Origin: Nocardioides carbamazepini
Lineage (GTDB): Bacteria > Actinomycetota > Actinomycetes > Propionibacteriales > Nocardioidaceae
Assembly: GCF_024614185.1 (NCBI RefSeq)
Contig: NZ_JAHTLF010000018.1
Span: forward strand, 254,439-318,438
Length of the DNA stretch: 64,000 bases
Direction: 5' to 3'
Shown here: one piece after another, positions 16,899 to 26,359 of the stretch
How the letters are laid out: every line of letters begins with the position of its first letter
Position numbering within the stretch: the first letter of the stretch is position 1
Notes under the pieces: generated by a model
What the model saw: the letters and a program-made list of their open reading frames with translations, nothing else
Database searches by the model: none
What the model was told of the DNA's origin: nothing
Made by a program: the position numbers and the translations under genes

Positions 16899-16971
16899 CC
16901 GGGCGTCATACCCGGCATTCGGGTCGTCAGAGCCTCCCAATGACGACCCGAATGCCGGGTACGACGCCCGG
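16899..16971. terminator. Long hairpin between convergent genes
   Basis: Arms 16899-16928 and 16942-16971 pair at 29 of 30 positions (mismatch at 16908/16962) around a 13-base loop. The element sits between the convergent aldo/keto reductase and DUF1214-like genes, where a bidirectional terminator is expected, but no U-tract follows and 30 paired bases is far longer than needed. It may be a dispersed palindromic repeat that also serves as terminator. Confidence 0.65.
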
Positions 16972-16985
16972 TGGGCGCCGCGGCG

Positions 16986-18146
16986 CTACGAGATCATCCG
17001 CCGCGCGACCGCGCGCTGCCGGGCGGCGATCCGCTCGGCGTACTCCTCCGCGGACAGGCCGACGAGTCCGGGCAGGTGCTTCGGTACCTCGTCGACCGGC
17101 ACGATCTCGACGACCGGTCCGTCGGCTGCCGACAGCGCGCGGGTGAGCTGCTGCCAGCGGAGCATGATCGGGCCGGTGCGGTGGCCGGTGGTCTCCAGCC
17201 AGTTGGCGACCGGGGTGCCGTCGGGCCCGGGCGGGCGCTCGGAGATCACGAACCGCATGATCCCGTCGCCGTCCGCGACGGCCTGGGCCTTGGTCAGCGA
17301 CGTCTGGTGGGTCTCGTAGTCGGTCGAGGCGTACCAGTCGGAGCCGACCTGGATCGCCTGGTAGGTGCAGTCGTCGCAGCGCGGGACCGACACGATCATC
17401 GCCTCGTCCTCGGCCAGCTCGTAGTGGCCGATCGAGGAGAACTGCGACGACAGGCCGCCCGGCGTCGAGGCAGGGGCGGTCAGCGTGTTGACCGGCTCCT
17501 TGTACTGGAAGAAGTGGGGGAAGGCGAACCAGGTCTGGATCGAGCCGATCAGCGAGCGCGCCGCGATCTCGTACTTCCTCCGCAGCAGGTCCGGGGTCGG
17601 CTCCCGGCGCGGCCTGCCGAGGGTGTCGGGGCGCTCGATGGTGAGTGTGCCGCGCTCCTCGGTGTCCCAGTCGTTGAAGACCTCGCGCACGATCAGCGTC
17701 TTGGCACCCTGCTCGGCGACATAGGTGAACTCGAAGGAGCCGTCCGGCCCGATGTCCAGCTCGCGCTCGTCGAAGGCCATCAGCGAGGTGGCGGCCGAGT
17801 CGGCGCTGTAGGTGCCGCCCATCACCTGGAAGGACAGGTCGGCCGAGGTCCCCCGCCGGCCGCGCACGACGTACTCGACGCCCTCGCGCAGGTAGGCGTT
17901 GAAGTAGATCGCGTCCGGGTTGTCCAGGCCCTGCTTGGAGAACTGGTGGGTCGGGTTGATGAACAGCGGCTGCTCGAGGTCGTAGTCGAACGCCGTCTGC
18001 ATCGCCATCCGGATCCGTCCGGCGAGGTACTCGTAGCCCTCGATCCGGTCCGCCTCGCTGTCGATGAACGGTGCGTTCGCGATCAGCTCCTCCGCCTCGG
18101 CGATCGCGTCCTGGAGGGGCTGGGTCAGCCCGAGTGACGCCGACAT
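16986..18146 (-). CDS. DUF1214-like protein, probable Rv3531c-type KstR-regulon member
   Basis: A 386-residue soluble protein. The N-terminal half has LAGRIRMAMQTAFDYDLEQP and NPDAIYFNAYLREGVEYVV; the C-terminal half has IMRFVISERPPGPDGTPVAN and WLETTGHRTGPIMLRW, a pattern seen in DUF1214-type proteins next to steroid genes. In M. tuberculosis a protein of similar size, Rv3531c, lies beside Rv3530c and Rv3529c in the KstR regulon; I propose this is its counterpart, from memory of that locus. The start overlaps the LLM oxidoreductase stop as TGATG, so both share one KstR-controlled transcript. The activity is unknown. Confidence 0.7.
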   Translation of the reverse strand: MSASLGLTQPLQDAIAEAEELIANAPFIDSEADRIEGYEYLAGRIRMAMQTAFDYDLEQPLFINPTHQFSKQGLDNPDAIYFNAYLREGVEYVVRGRRGTSADLSFQVMGGTYSADSAATSLMAFDERELDIGPDGSFEFTYVAEQGAKTLIVREVFNDWDTEERGTLTIERPDTLGRPRREPTPDLLRRKYEIAARSLIGSIQTWFAFPHFFQYKEPVNTLTAPASTPGGLSSQFSSIGHYELAEDEAMIVSVPRCDDCTYQAIQVGSDWYASTDYETHQTSLTKAQAVADGDGIMRFVISERPPGPDGTPVANWLETTGHRTGPIMLRWQQLTRALSAADGPVVEIVPVDEVPKHLPGLVGLSAEEYAERIAARQRAVARRMIS

Positions 18147-19036
18147 CAGCCGTTGGCCTTGGCGATGATGTTCTCGGCGTACTGCTCGAGGTGCTTGATC
18201 TTGGTCTCGAGCGGCTCGGTGTCGGGTCCCTTGATGTAGGGGACCCGGAAGCCGACGATGCAGTCGGTGACCCCCTTGTCCTCGAGCCGCTTGATGCCGT
18301 CGAGGGTGTAGGCGTCGTAGGAGATCACGTGCACCTCGAAGTCGTCGCGGGTGTCGTCCTCCTCGGCGCGGATCTCGGCGAGCCGGGTGAGCAGGCGGTC
18401 GAGCTCCTCGCCGTCGCCGCCGGCGTGCATCCACCCGTCGCCCTTGCGTACGGCGCGCCGCAGTGCCGCGTCGGAGTGGCCGCCGACGAGCAGCGGGATC
18501 CGCTCGGTCGGCGCGGGGCACTGCTGGAGCGGCTCGATGTCGTAGAACTCGCCCTGGTAGCCGAAGAAGGTCGGCTCGTCGCCGGGCTGGGTGAGGCCGC
18601 GCAGGATGTCCATGCACTCGTCCATCCGCTTGCCGCGCTTCTCCCAGGGGACGCCGAGGGCGGCGAAGTCCTCGGGCCACGGCGAGAGCCCGACGCCCAG
18701 GCCGAGGCGGTTGCCGGACAGGAACGCCAGCGACGACGCCTGCTTGGCGACGAGCACGGGCGGCCGGATCGGCAGCTTCAGCACGAACGGCGTCAGGCGC
18801 AGGCTGCTGGTCACCGCGAAGAGGTGGCTGCACAGGATGAACGTCTCGATGAACTCCTTGCCGAGCAGGAACTCGCGGTCCCCGGTGTCGGTGTAGGGGT
18901 ACTTCGAGTCGGACTCCTGCGGGTAGATCAGGCTGTCGGCGATCGTCATCGAGGTGTAGCCGGTCGCCTCGCAGGCCTGGGCGAGCGGGGCGTAGTAGTC
19001 GGCGTGGGTCATGCCCTCGGCGAAGGAGAAGCGCAT
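18146..19036 (-). CDS. LLM-class (F420-type) oxidoreductase
   Basis: A 296-residue luciferase-like monooxygenase-fold protein. Typical segments are RFSFAEGMTHADYYAPLAQA, the LTPFVLKLPIRPPVLVAKQA strand, GNRLGLGVGLSPWPEDFAAL and IPLLVGGHSDAALRRAVRKG. Actinobacterial members of this type mostly use F420, as does Rv3520c in the mycobacterial cholesterol regulon. The ATG at 19036 lies seven bases after TAGTGT on the reverse strand, which overlaps a near-palindromic KstR operator, so the mRNA is probably leaderless and repressed by KstR. It heads an operon with the DUF1214-like gene. Confidence 0.88.
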   Translation of the reverse strand: MRFSFAEGMTHADYYAPLAQACEATGYTSMTIADSLIYPQESDSKYPYTDTGDREFLLGKEFIETFILCSHLFAVTSSLRLTPFVLKLPIRPPVLVAKQASSLAFLSGNRLGLGVGLSPWPEDFAALGVPWEKRGKRMDECMDILRGLTQPGDEPTFFGYQGEFYDIEPLQQCPAPTERIPLLVGGHSDAALRRAVRKGDGWMHAGGDGEELDRLLTRLAEIRAEEDDTRDDFEVHVISYDAYTLDGIKRLEDKGVTDCIVGFRVPYIKGPDTEPLETKIKHLEQYAENIIAKANG

Positions 19037-19047
19037 GACCGCCACAC

Positions 19048-19061
19048 TAGAACCTGTTCTA
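19048..19061. promoter_or_regulatory. KstR-type operator, divergent promoter
   Basis: TAGAACCTGTTCTA is the ideal KstR consensus, palindromic except for its centre. It lies between the LLM oxidoreductase (reverse, start 19036) and the Ddn-like gene (forward, start 19084) and overlaps -10-like boxes on both strands (TAGTGT reverse; TAGATT forward at 19060-19065), so one repressor dimer could control both. Confidence 0.8.
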
Positions 19062-19083
19062 GATTTCTGCCAGAGTGGTTTCC

Positions 19084-19572
19084 ATGCCGGCACTGCCCAA
19101 GGAGAAGCCCGACGGCCTCGACAAGCCGATTGTCGCGAAGATCATCAAGTACGGCGCCAAGGCGAACGTCGCCGTCTACCGGCTCACCAACGGGCGGATC
19201 GGCGCGACGTGGCGCATCGGCGCGGGCTGGAGGAAGCCGGTCCCGGTGCTGCTGCTCGACCACGTCGGCCGCAAGAGCGGCGCGCGGTTCACCACACCGC
19301 TGCTCTACCTGGCCGACGGACCCGCCCTCGTCATCGTCGCGTCGCAGGGCGGGCTCCCGAAGAACCCCCAGTGGTTCCACAACCTGGTCGCGCATCCCGA
19401 CACCACAGTCGCCGTACCCCGGGAGCGGAGCCGGGCGGTCCGCGCCCGGGTCGCCGGACCCGAGGAGCGGGCGGCGCTGTGGCCGCGCCTCGTCGACCTG
19501 TACGCCGACTTCGACAACTACCAGGCCTGGACGGACCGGGAGATCCCGGTCGTCGTCCTCGAGCCCCGCTGA
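19084..19572 (+). CDS. Ddn-like (DUF385) F420-dependent nitroreductase-family protein
   Basis: A 162-residue protein of the deazaflavin-dependent nitroreductase/quinone reductase family: RKPVPVLLLDHVGRKSGA, TPLLYLADGPALVIVASQGG and NPQWFHNLVAHPDTTV are the conserved core that binds F420. The family reduces quinones and activates nitro-drugs in mycobacteria. Its promoter region is shared with the LLM oxidoreductase and holds a KstR operator, so a role in steroid catabolism or in redox balance during it is likely. The ATG at 19084 was chosen; a GTG at 19075 is possible and would be nearly leaderless. Confidence 0.88.
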   Translation: MPALPKEKPDGLDKPIVAKIIKYGAKANVAVYRLTNGRIGATWRIGAGWRKPVPVLLLDHVGRKSGARFTTPLLYLADGPALVIVASQGGLPKNPQWFHNLVAHPDTTVAVPRERSRAVRARVAGPEERAALWPRLVDLYADFDNYQAWTDREIPVVVLEPR

Positions 19573-19581
19573 GGAGACCCT

Positions 19582-20013
19582 GTGGAGCTGCAGGAGCTGA
19601 TCGACCGCGCCGAGATCACCGACGCCATCACCCGCTACACGCTCGCCGTCGACGACGGCGACTTCGACGGCCTCGACACCGTCTTCACCCCGGACGCGCA
19701 CATCGACTACACCGAGAGCGGCGGCGTCGTCGACAGCTACCCGGTCGTCAAGGCCTGGCTGGCCGAGGCGCTGCCCGGCTTCTCGAAGCACCGCGTGCAC
19801 CTGGTGGGTCAGGTCGCCTTCGCGTTCGCCGACTCCCGCGACGAGGCCGAGGTGACGGCGTACTTCCACAACCCGATGCGGATCGGCGACGGAAAGGGCG
19901 GGGAGCGGGTCGTGGAGGTCGGCGGCAGGTACCGGCACACGTTCGTGCGGACGGCCGAGGGCTGGCGTTCGCGCCGGCTGCACGAGCAGGTCGTCTGGAC
20001 GCGCGGTTTCTGA
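19582..20013 (+). CDS. SnoaL/NTF2-like protein
   Basis: A 143-residue protein with the NTF2/SnoaL-like fold pattern: an N-terminal helix pair (QELIDRAEITDAITRYTLAV), FDGLDTVFTPDAHIDYTES, and C-terminal strands ending RRLHEQVVWTRGF. Family members include ketosteroid isomerase-like and polyketide cyclase-like enzymes; the AITRYTLAVDDGDFDGLDTV segment is typical of steroid-cluster members in actinobacteria. The GTG start has GAGGAGA a few bases upstream and lies 9 bases after the Ddn-like gene, so both probably share the KstR-controlled promoter at 19048. The exact reaction is unknown. Confidence 0.85.
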   Translation: MELQELIDRAEITDAITRYTLAVDDGDFDGLDTVFTPDAHIDYTESGGVVDSYPVVKAWLAEALPGFSKHRVHLVGQVAFAFADSRDEAEVTAYFHNPMRIGDGKGGERVVEVGGRYRHTFVRTAEGWRSRRLHEQVVWTRGF

Positions 20014-20043
20014 TTTCTTCGGCCCGTCTGGACAATGGGGCGG

Positions 20044-20640
20044 GTGAGCGACCAGCAGCAGCCCCCCGGCGAACGTCCCGTGCTCAACGGGCTGGTGGCG
20101 CTGCTCGCCGTCGCCCTCGGTGTGGGACTGGTCCTCGCCGTCGTGGCGCTCGTCGGAACCAAGGTGCTCGGCCTCGGTGGAGACGACGGCGACGCGGCCG
20201 GGGAGTCGACGGTCCGGCAGTCGATGTACCTGCCCAGCCCGGTCGAGACCGACGAGGCCACCGGCCCCCTGGTCACCCTCCACACCGAGGACCCCGACGA
20301 GCCGACCGGCGACGCCGAGACCGAGGTCCCCGAGGACGAGCCGACCACGGAGCTCACCAGCGAGGCGGCCGACGAGATCTCGCTGCAGGCCCTCGCGACG
20401 TCCGTCGCCAGCGGCGAGCGGATCTACTTCAGTGGCGTCTACCCCGGCGGCGAGGGCGCGATCTTGTGGGTCCAGCGCTTCGAGAACGGCGACTGGGCCG
20501 ACTTCCCGGCCAGCGTCGGCGTCACCAACGGCACCTTCTCCAGCTACATCTTCACCGGCGTGAGCGGCGTCAACCGGTTCCGGGTGGTCGACCGCGACAG
20601 CGGCACCGTGAGCAACGAGATCAGCGTCACCGTCGGCTGA
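20044..20640 (+). CDS. Single-span membrane protein of unknown function
   Basis: A 198-residue protein with a short cytoplasmic N-terminus, one transmembrane helix at about residues 14-37 (LVALLAVALGVGLVLAVVAL) and an acidic Pro/Thr-rich linker (about 60-105) followed by a beta-rich extracytoplasmic domain (ERIYFSGVYPGGEGAILWVQ, SGVNRFRVVDRDSGTVSNE) of the kind seen in Ig-like or fibronectin-like modules. The GTG at 20044 lies seven bases after GACAAT (20031-20036), suggesting a leaderless transcript. I do not recognise a family. Confidence 0.7.
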   Translation: MSDQQQPPGERPVLNGLVALLAVALGVGLVLAVVALVGTKVLGLGGDDGDAAGESTVRQSMYLPSPVETDEATGPLVTLHTEDPDEPTGDAETEVPEDEPTTELTSEAADEISLQALATSVASGERIYFSGVYPGGEGAILWVQRFENGDWADFPASVGVTNGTFSSYIFTGVSGVNRFRVVDRDSGTVSNEISVTVG

Positions 20641-20662
20641 CGACACCCGAACGCCGCCTGCC

Positions 20663-21328
20663 GTGATCGTCACCGTCGACCTGTTCAGCGCCGCGACCGA
20701 CACCCGCGCCGGCGCCGGCGCGGCTCTCGGCTCGATCGCCGAGGAGCGCGGTTGGGGGCTCGACGGCGTCGCGCTGTATGACATGTGGGACCGCCACAAC
20801 AAGCTGCTCCAGCGGCAGGCCCGGCCGCCGCGGACCTTCACCCAGGTCTCGAGGGAGGCATTGCGGCGGGCCTACGACGAGCTCGGCCTCGACCCCGGTC
20901 TCGCCCGCGCCGACCTGGCCCGGCTGCACGACGGCATCGGCGCGTGGCCGCTGTGGCCCGACGTCGCCGACGGGCTGCGCCGGGTCGCCGCGCTCGCCCG
21001 CGTCGGACTGCTGTCGAACGTCGACGACCACCTCGCGCGGCGTACCCGGGCGGCGGAGCTGGTCGACCCCGACCTGCTGCTGACCTCGCAGCGGCTCCAT
21101 GCCTTCAAGCCCGACCCGGCGATCTACCTCGGCGCGGTGCGGGCGGTCGTGCCGGAGCGACTGGTGCACGTCGCGGCGTCCGCGCGCGACGTGCGTGGCG
21201 CGCTCGAGGCGGGGATCACCGTGGTCAGGCTCGCCCGCCCGGGCCACGCGGTGGACCCGGACGGGCCGCGTCCGCCGGTCGAGGTGAGTGACGCCCGCGA
21301 GCTCGCTGACGTCGTACGCGCTCTGTAG
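20663..21328 (+). CDS. HAD-superfamily hydrolase
   Basis: A 221-residue protein of the haloacid dehalogenase superfamily. Motif I is VTVDLFSA (nucleophile Asp near residue 6), the cap helices follow (residues 20-90), motif II is GLLSNVDDH and motif III the HAFKPDPAIYLGAV segment with its Lys. Motif I lacks the second Asp of phosphatases, as in 2-haloacid dehalogenases, and the distal DDH/AASARDVRG motif IV is weak. The substrate is unknown. It follows the membrane protein gene by 22 bases on the same strand and converges with the MatC-type transporter. Confidence 0.75.
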   Translation: MIVTVDLFSAATDTRAGAGAALGSIAEERGWGLDGVALYDMWDRHNKLLQRQARPPRTFTQVSREALRRAYDELGLDPGLARADLARLHDGIGAWPLWPDVADGLRRVAALARVGLLSNVDDHLARRTRAAELVDPDLLLTSQRLHAFKPDPAIYLGAVRAVVPERLVHVAASARDVRGALEAGITVVRLARPGHAVDPDGPRPPVEVSDARELADVVRAL

Positions 21329-21339
21329 CTCAGCCAGGC

Positions 21340-22692
21340 TCAGGCGGTCGGGACGACCAGCAGTGCCCAGGCGACGAGCGGGGCCACGACGACGATCGAC
21401 ATGCCCCACTGCATGAGCCGCTTGAACACCATCTCGCGCTGGTCGGTGTCGGCGTTGGCGACGACGAGGGCGCCGTTGGTGGAGAAGGGACTGCAGTCGA
21501 CGACCGAGCTGGAGATCGCCAGCGCGGCGATCAGTGCGATCGCGTTGACCTGGTCGGTCAGCAGGAACGGCACGGCGAGCGGGATCAGGGCGCCGATGAT
21601 GCCGGTGGTCGAGGCGAAGGCCGACACCACCGCTCCGATCAGGCAGATGAGCAGCGCCGCGACGAGGGGCGAGCCGACCTCTGCGACGCCGTCGCCGAGC
21701 CAGTCGACGACGCCCTGGTTCTGCAGCAGGGTCACATAGGTGACGATGCCGCCGATCAGCAGCACGGTGCCCCAGCTGATCTTCTCGACGGCGCCCTTGG
21801 CCGAGGCCGGGAACGCGAGGGTGAGCACGACCGCGATGGTGAGTGCGGTGAAGCCGACATCGAGGTCGAAGCCGAGCGCGCCGACCATCAGGGCGGCCAG
21901 GCCGGCCAGCGTCAGTGAGCGCTGCGGGTTGAGGCGGGTGGCGTCGTCGGGGTCGTCGGCGCGGGTGCTGCGACGGGCCTCGACCGCGGAGTGCGGGGTG
22001 GCGGGTCCGGTGCCGCGCGTCGCGGCGTACGACGCGGCCTCGGCCTCACCGCCCAGCGCGCCGACGGCGACGGCCTGGCGGCCCCGGGCGATCAGCTCGC
22101 GCCCGCCGAAGGCGAGGTAGGTGATCGCCGCGACGACGGTGGCGGCGAGGAAGGTGGTCACGAACAGGAAGCCCTGGTTGCCCGGCAGGTCGTTGGTGTC
22201 GACCACGCCGTTGGTGATCGAGCCGAAGATGCCGATGGGGGAGAAGCTGCCGGCGGTCGCGCCCTGCACGACCATCATGCCCATCATCACGGGGTGGATC
22301 TGGTAGCGCAGGGCGAAGCCCATCGCGACGGGCGCGACGATCGCGACGGCCGCGGGGCTCACCGCCCCGATCGCGGTCACCGCGGCGCAGACGAGGAACA
22401 TCGCCCACGGCACGAGGGCGACGCGCCCCCCGACGGCCCGGACGGCACCGTGCACGATCCAGTCGACCGTGCCGTTGTTCTTCGCGAGCGCGAAGAGGTA
22501 CGTGACGCCGACCAGGATCACGAAGAGCCCGCTGGGGAAGCCGGCGAGGACGTCCTCGGTGGTGGCGTCGTAGACGGCCAGGCCGACGATGAACGACGCG
22601 ACCAGGGCGAGCGCGCCCATGTTGACGCCCCGCACCGTGGCGATCAGGAAGACGATGACGAGGACGGCGAGCGAGATCAGCTCGTGGGACAT
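21340..22692 (-). CDS. MatC/DcuC-type dicarboxylate permease
   Basis: A 450-residue membrane protein with about eleven transmembrane segments split by a hydrophilic central loop (around residues 210-265). The N-terminus (LISLAVLVIVFLIATVRGVN, MGALALVASFIVG) and SPIGIFGSITNGVVD match the MatC N-terminal domain; the C-terminal FASTTGIIGALIPLAVP is the mirrored half of the ion-transporter fold. Substrates in the family are malonate and C4-dicarboxylates; which applies here is unknown. AGGGAGA precedes the ATG at 22692. It is divergent from the GntR gene, with the shared operator at 22761-22773 between them, so GntR control is likely. Confidence 0.82.
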   Translation of the reverse strand: MSHELISLAVLVIVFLIATVRGVNMGALALVASFIVGLAVYDATTEDVLAGFPSGLFVILVGVTYLFALAKNNGTVDWIVHGAVRAVGGRVALVPWAMFLVCAAVTAIGAVSPAAVAIVAPVAMGFALRYQIHPVMMGMMVVQGATAGSFSPIGIFGSITNGVVDTNDLPGNQGFLFVTTFLAATVVAAITYLAFGGRELIARGRQAVAVGALGGEAEAASYAATRGTGPATPHSAVEARRSTRADDPDDATRLNPQRSLTLAGLAALMVGALGFDLDVGFTALTIAVVLTLAFPASAKGAVEKISWGTVLLIGGIVTYVTLLQNQGVVDWLGDGVAEVGSPLVAALLICLIGAVVSAFASTTGIIGALIPLAVPFLLTDQVNAIALIAALAISSSVVDCSPFSTNGALVVANADTDQREMVFKRLMQWGMSIVVVAPLVAWALLVVPTA

Positions 22693-22760
22693 GGCTCTCC
22701 CTGGGATCGGGGACCGGCCGCGGACGTGACCGGCGTCATACAACGCGGACGAGTGTGCCA

Positions 22761-22773
22761 GTGGCTAGGCCAC
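22761..22773. promoter_or_regulatory. GntR-type palindromic operator, site 1
   Basis: GTGGCTAGGCCAC is a palindrome except for its centre. The same sequence occurs inverted at 23493-23505 in front of the TauE-type gene. Site 1 lies between the divergent MatC permease and GntR genes, so a GntR dimer bound here could control both. Confidence 0.6.
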
Positions 22774-22810
22774 CTGTCCACTAGGGGGTCCGGGCCACTA
22801 CGATGGGCCC

Positions 22811-23437
22811 ATGTCCGCCACGCGTGATCGCCCGCAGGTGCCGCCCTTGCGCCGGGAGCGGCTCTACGAGAGCCTCGCGAGCCACATCTCGGACTTCATC
22901 GAGGCCCAGGGCCTGGTCGGCGGCGACCGGTTGCCGCCGGAGCGTCAGCTGGCCGCGGAGCTGGGCGTGAGCCGGGCGACGCTGTCGCGCGCGCTCGCCG
23001 CTCTCGAGACCCGGGGCCGGATCGAGGTCCGCCACGGCGTCGGCGCACTGGTGCGGGACACCGCGGCCGATCCCGGTGTCGGGACCCTGCTGCCGGGCTT
23101 CGACGCCCGTCCGCGCACCGAGGTGGTCGCCGCGCGGGAGGCGGTGCTCGCCGGCATCGCCCGGGCCGCCGCGGTGAACCCGCAGACCTCGCTGCGGTTG
23201 GCGATGCTCGCCGACGACGGCCGGCCCCGCAGCTTCGAGCACACCTGGCGGTGCGTACGCCGCCTCGCCGACTCCGCCCTGCTCGCCGATCTCGACGACA
23301 GCCTGGCCGGGCACGCGCCGGATCCCCTTCCCTCGGCCGGCCTCCAGGCGGGCCTGGGCGACCTCGCCGACGCGATCATCCGCGGCGACGCCGCGGGCGC
23401 CGCCACGGCCTGCGTCGGCCTGCTCGGCGACGGCTGA
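22811..23437 (+). CDS. GntR-family transcriptional regulator (FadR-like)
   Basis: A 208-residue regulator. Residues 15-80 are a GntR winged helix (LYESLASHISDFIEAQGLVG, DRLPPERQLAAELGVSRATL, RALAALETRGRIEVRHGVG); the rest is a short helical effector domain of the FadR/FCD kind. The ATG follows TACGAT (22799-22804) by six bases, so the mRNA looks leaderless. The operator at 22761 lies in its promoter and a second copy lies in front of the downstream TauE gene. I infer that it represses itself, the MatC permease and the TauE permease, and responds to the transported acid. Confidence 0.85.
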   Translation: MSATRDRPQVPPLRRERLYESLASHISDFIEAQGLVGGDRLPPERQLAAELGVSRATLSRALAALETRGRIEVRHGVGALVRDTAADPGVGTLLPGFDARPRTEVVAAREAVLAGIARAAAVNPQTSLRLAMLADDGRPRSFEHTWRCVRRLADSALLADLDDSLAGHAPDPLPSAGLQAGLGDLADAIIRGDAAGAATACVGLLGDG

Positions 23438-23492
23438 ATCGGCTGACCCTGTTCCGGCTACGCCGGCGCTGGATCACCGGCCATGTGGCCCG

Positions 23493-23505
23493 GTGGCCTA
23501 GCCAT
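23493..23505. promoter_or_regulatory. GntR-type palindromic operator, site 2
   Basis: GTGGCCTAGCCAT is the inverted copy of site 1 (22761-22773) at 12 of 13 positions. It lies 3 bases before a likely -10 box GACAAT (23509-23514) and so in the promoter of the leader ORF and TauE gene. Confidence 0.6.
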
Positions 23506-23520
23506 AGGGACAATGCCACC

Positions 23521-23562
23521 ATGTCTCCCGTGACCCCTTCCGTGCCCCAGGGCCGTCCGTGA
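23521..23562 (+). CDS. Proline-rich leader peptide (13 aa) upstream of TauE
   Basis: A 14-codon frame, MSPVTPSVPQGRP then TGA. Its ATG lies six bases after the likely -10 box GACAAT, so it would be leaderless. Its stop overlaps the GTG start of the TauE-type gene as GTGA, so the permease depends on translation of this leader. Four of 13 residues are proline, often in a context that slows ribosomes. I infer a coupling or attenuation role; the frame is too short for coding statistics. Confidence 0.5.
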   Translation: MSPVTPSVPQGRP

Positions 23563-24332
23563 GTGGCCTCGAGCAGCTGGTCGTCGTCCTGGCCGGTCTC
23601 GGTGCCGGCGTGTTGAGCACCACCGTCGGCGTCGCGTCGCTGCTGAGCTTCCCGGTGCTGCTGGCGGTCGGGTTGCCGCCCGTCGTCGCGAACGTGAGCA
23701 ACACGATCGGGCTGGTGCCCTCGGGTGTGGGCGGCGGCATCGGCTACCGCGAGGAGCTGCGCGTCCACCCACGGATCGCCGCGGGCGTCATGGTGCTGAC
23801 CGGCATCGGCGGCGCGGCCGGCGCGGCATTGCTGCTGGCCCTGCCGCCCGGCGTCTTCGAGGCCGTCGTGCCGTGGCTGATCCTCGGCACCTGCCTCCTG
23901 GTCGGCGTCCAGCCGCGGCTCTCCGCCTGGCTGGCGGCCCAGCGGGGCCGCGACGGCCGCGAGGTGCACCCGCGGCTGCGGCTCTCGGTCATGGCGACCG
24001 GCTTCGTCCTGCTGACCGGCGTCTACGGCGGCTACTTCGGGGCCGGGGCCGGCGTGATGATGATCGCGACCCTCGCGCTCTCGCTCGACATCGACCTGCA
24101 CGTGATCGCCGGCATCCGCACGATCGCCCTGCTGGCCTCGAACCTCGTGGCCGCGCTCGTGTTCGTCGTCGTCGCCGAGGTGGACTGGCTCGCCGTGGTG
24201 CTGCTGTCGGTGAGCTCGATCGTCGGCGGCTATGTCGGCGCCCGGATCGCCCGACGCCTCCCGGCGGCGGTACTGCGGACGCTCGTGGTCGTGGCCGGTG
24301 TGAGCGCGTCGACGGTGATGCTCGTCGGCTGA
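23559..24332 (+). CDS. TauE/SafE-family (DUF81) membrane permease
   Basis: A 257-residue protein with about eight transmembrane helices. GAGVLSTTVGVASLLSFPVL in helix 1 and GVYGGYFGAGAGVMMIATLA in helix 5 are the paired TauE/SafE motifs. The family exports sulfite, sulfonates or organic anions such as sulfoacetate; substrate unknown here. The GTG at 23559 overlaps the stop of a 13-residue leader ORF as GTGA. It lies behind the GntR regulator and a second copy of its presumed operator, which ties it functionally to the MatC-type permease on the other side: possibly one imports and the other exports a related acid. Confidence 0.85.
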   Translation: MSGLEQLVVVLAGLGAGVLSTTVGVASLLSFPVLLAVGLPPVVANVSNTIGLVPSGVGGGIGYREELRVHPRIAAGVMVLTGIGGAAGAALLLALPPGVFEAVVPWLILGTCLLVGVQPRLSAWLAAQRGRDGREVHPRLRLSVMATGFVLLTGVYGGYFGAGAGVMMIATLALSLDIDLHVIAGIRTIALLASNLVAALVFVVVAEVDWLAVVLLSVSSIVGGYVGARIARRLPAAVLRTLVVVAGVSASTVMLVG

Positions 24333-24437
24333 GCCGCGCCGGTCGGGCGGCTCCTCGCGCGGTTGCGGGGCATCCGGAGATTCCTCGCCGGCCTCGGGAA
24401 CAACCCGGCGGACCGGCCCGTTGCAGCCTGTGTCAGA

Positions 24438-24458
24438 CTTGAGTCCATCCGGCTCAAC
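24438..24458. promoter_or_regulatory. HAIR-type HspR operator before dnaK
   Basis: CTTGAGT-ccatccg-GCTCAAC matches the HspR inverted repeat CTTGAGT-N7-ACTCAAG at 12 of 14 fixed bases, with the exact 7-base spacer. It lies 42 bases upstream of the dnaK start. HspR, encoded at the end of the operon, should repress from here. Confidence 0.75.
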
Positions 24459-24499
24459 TAACTTGCACCCATATCTTCACGCACGGAGGAGAAACACAC

Positions 24500-26355
<1,856 letters not shown>

Positions 26356-26359
<4 letters not shown>

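Noticed and set aside
21320..21345. tRNA-like string CTGTAGCTCAGCC
   Set aside because: It overlaps the HAD gene end, and no matching acceptor, T-arm or anticodon stem is found nearby.
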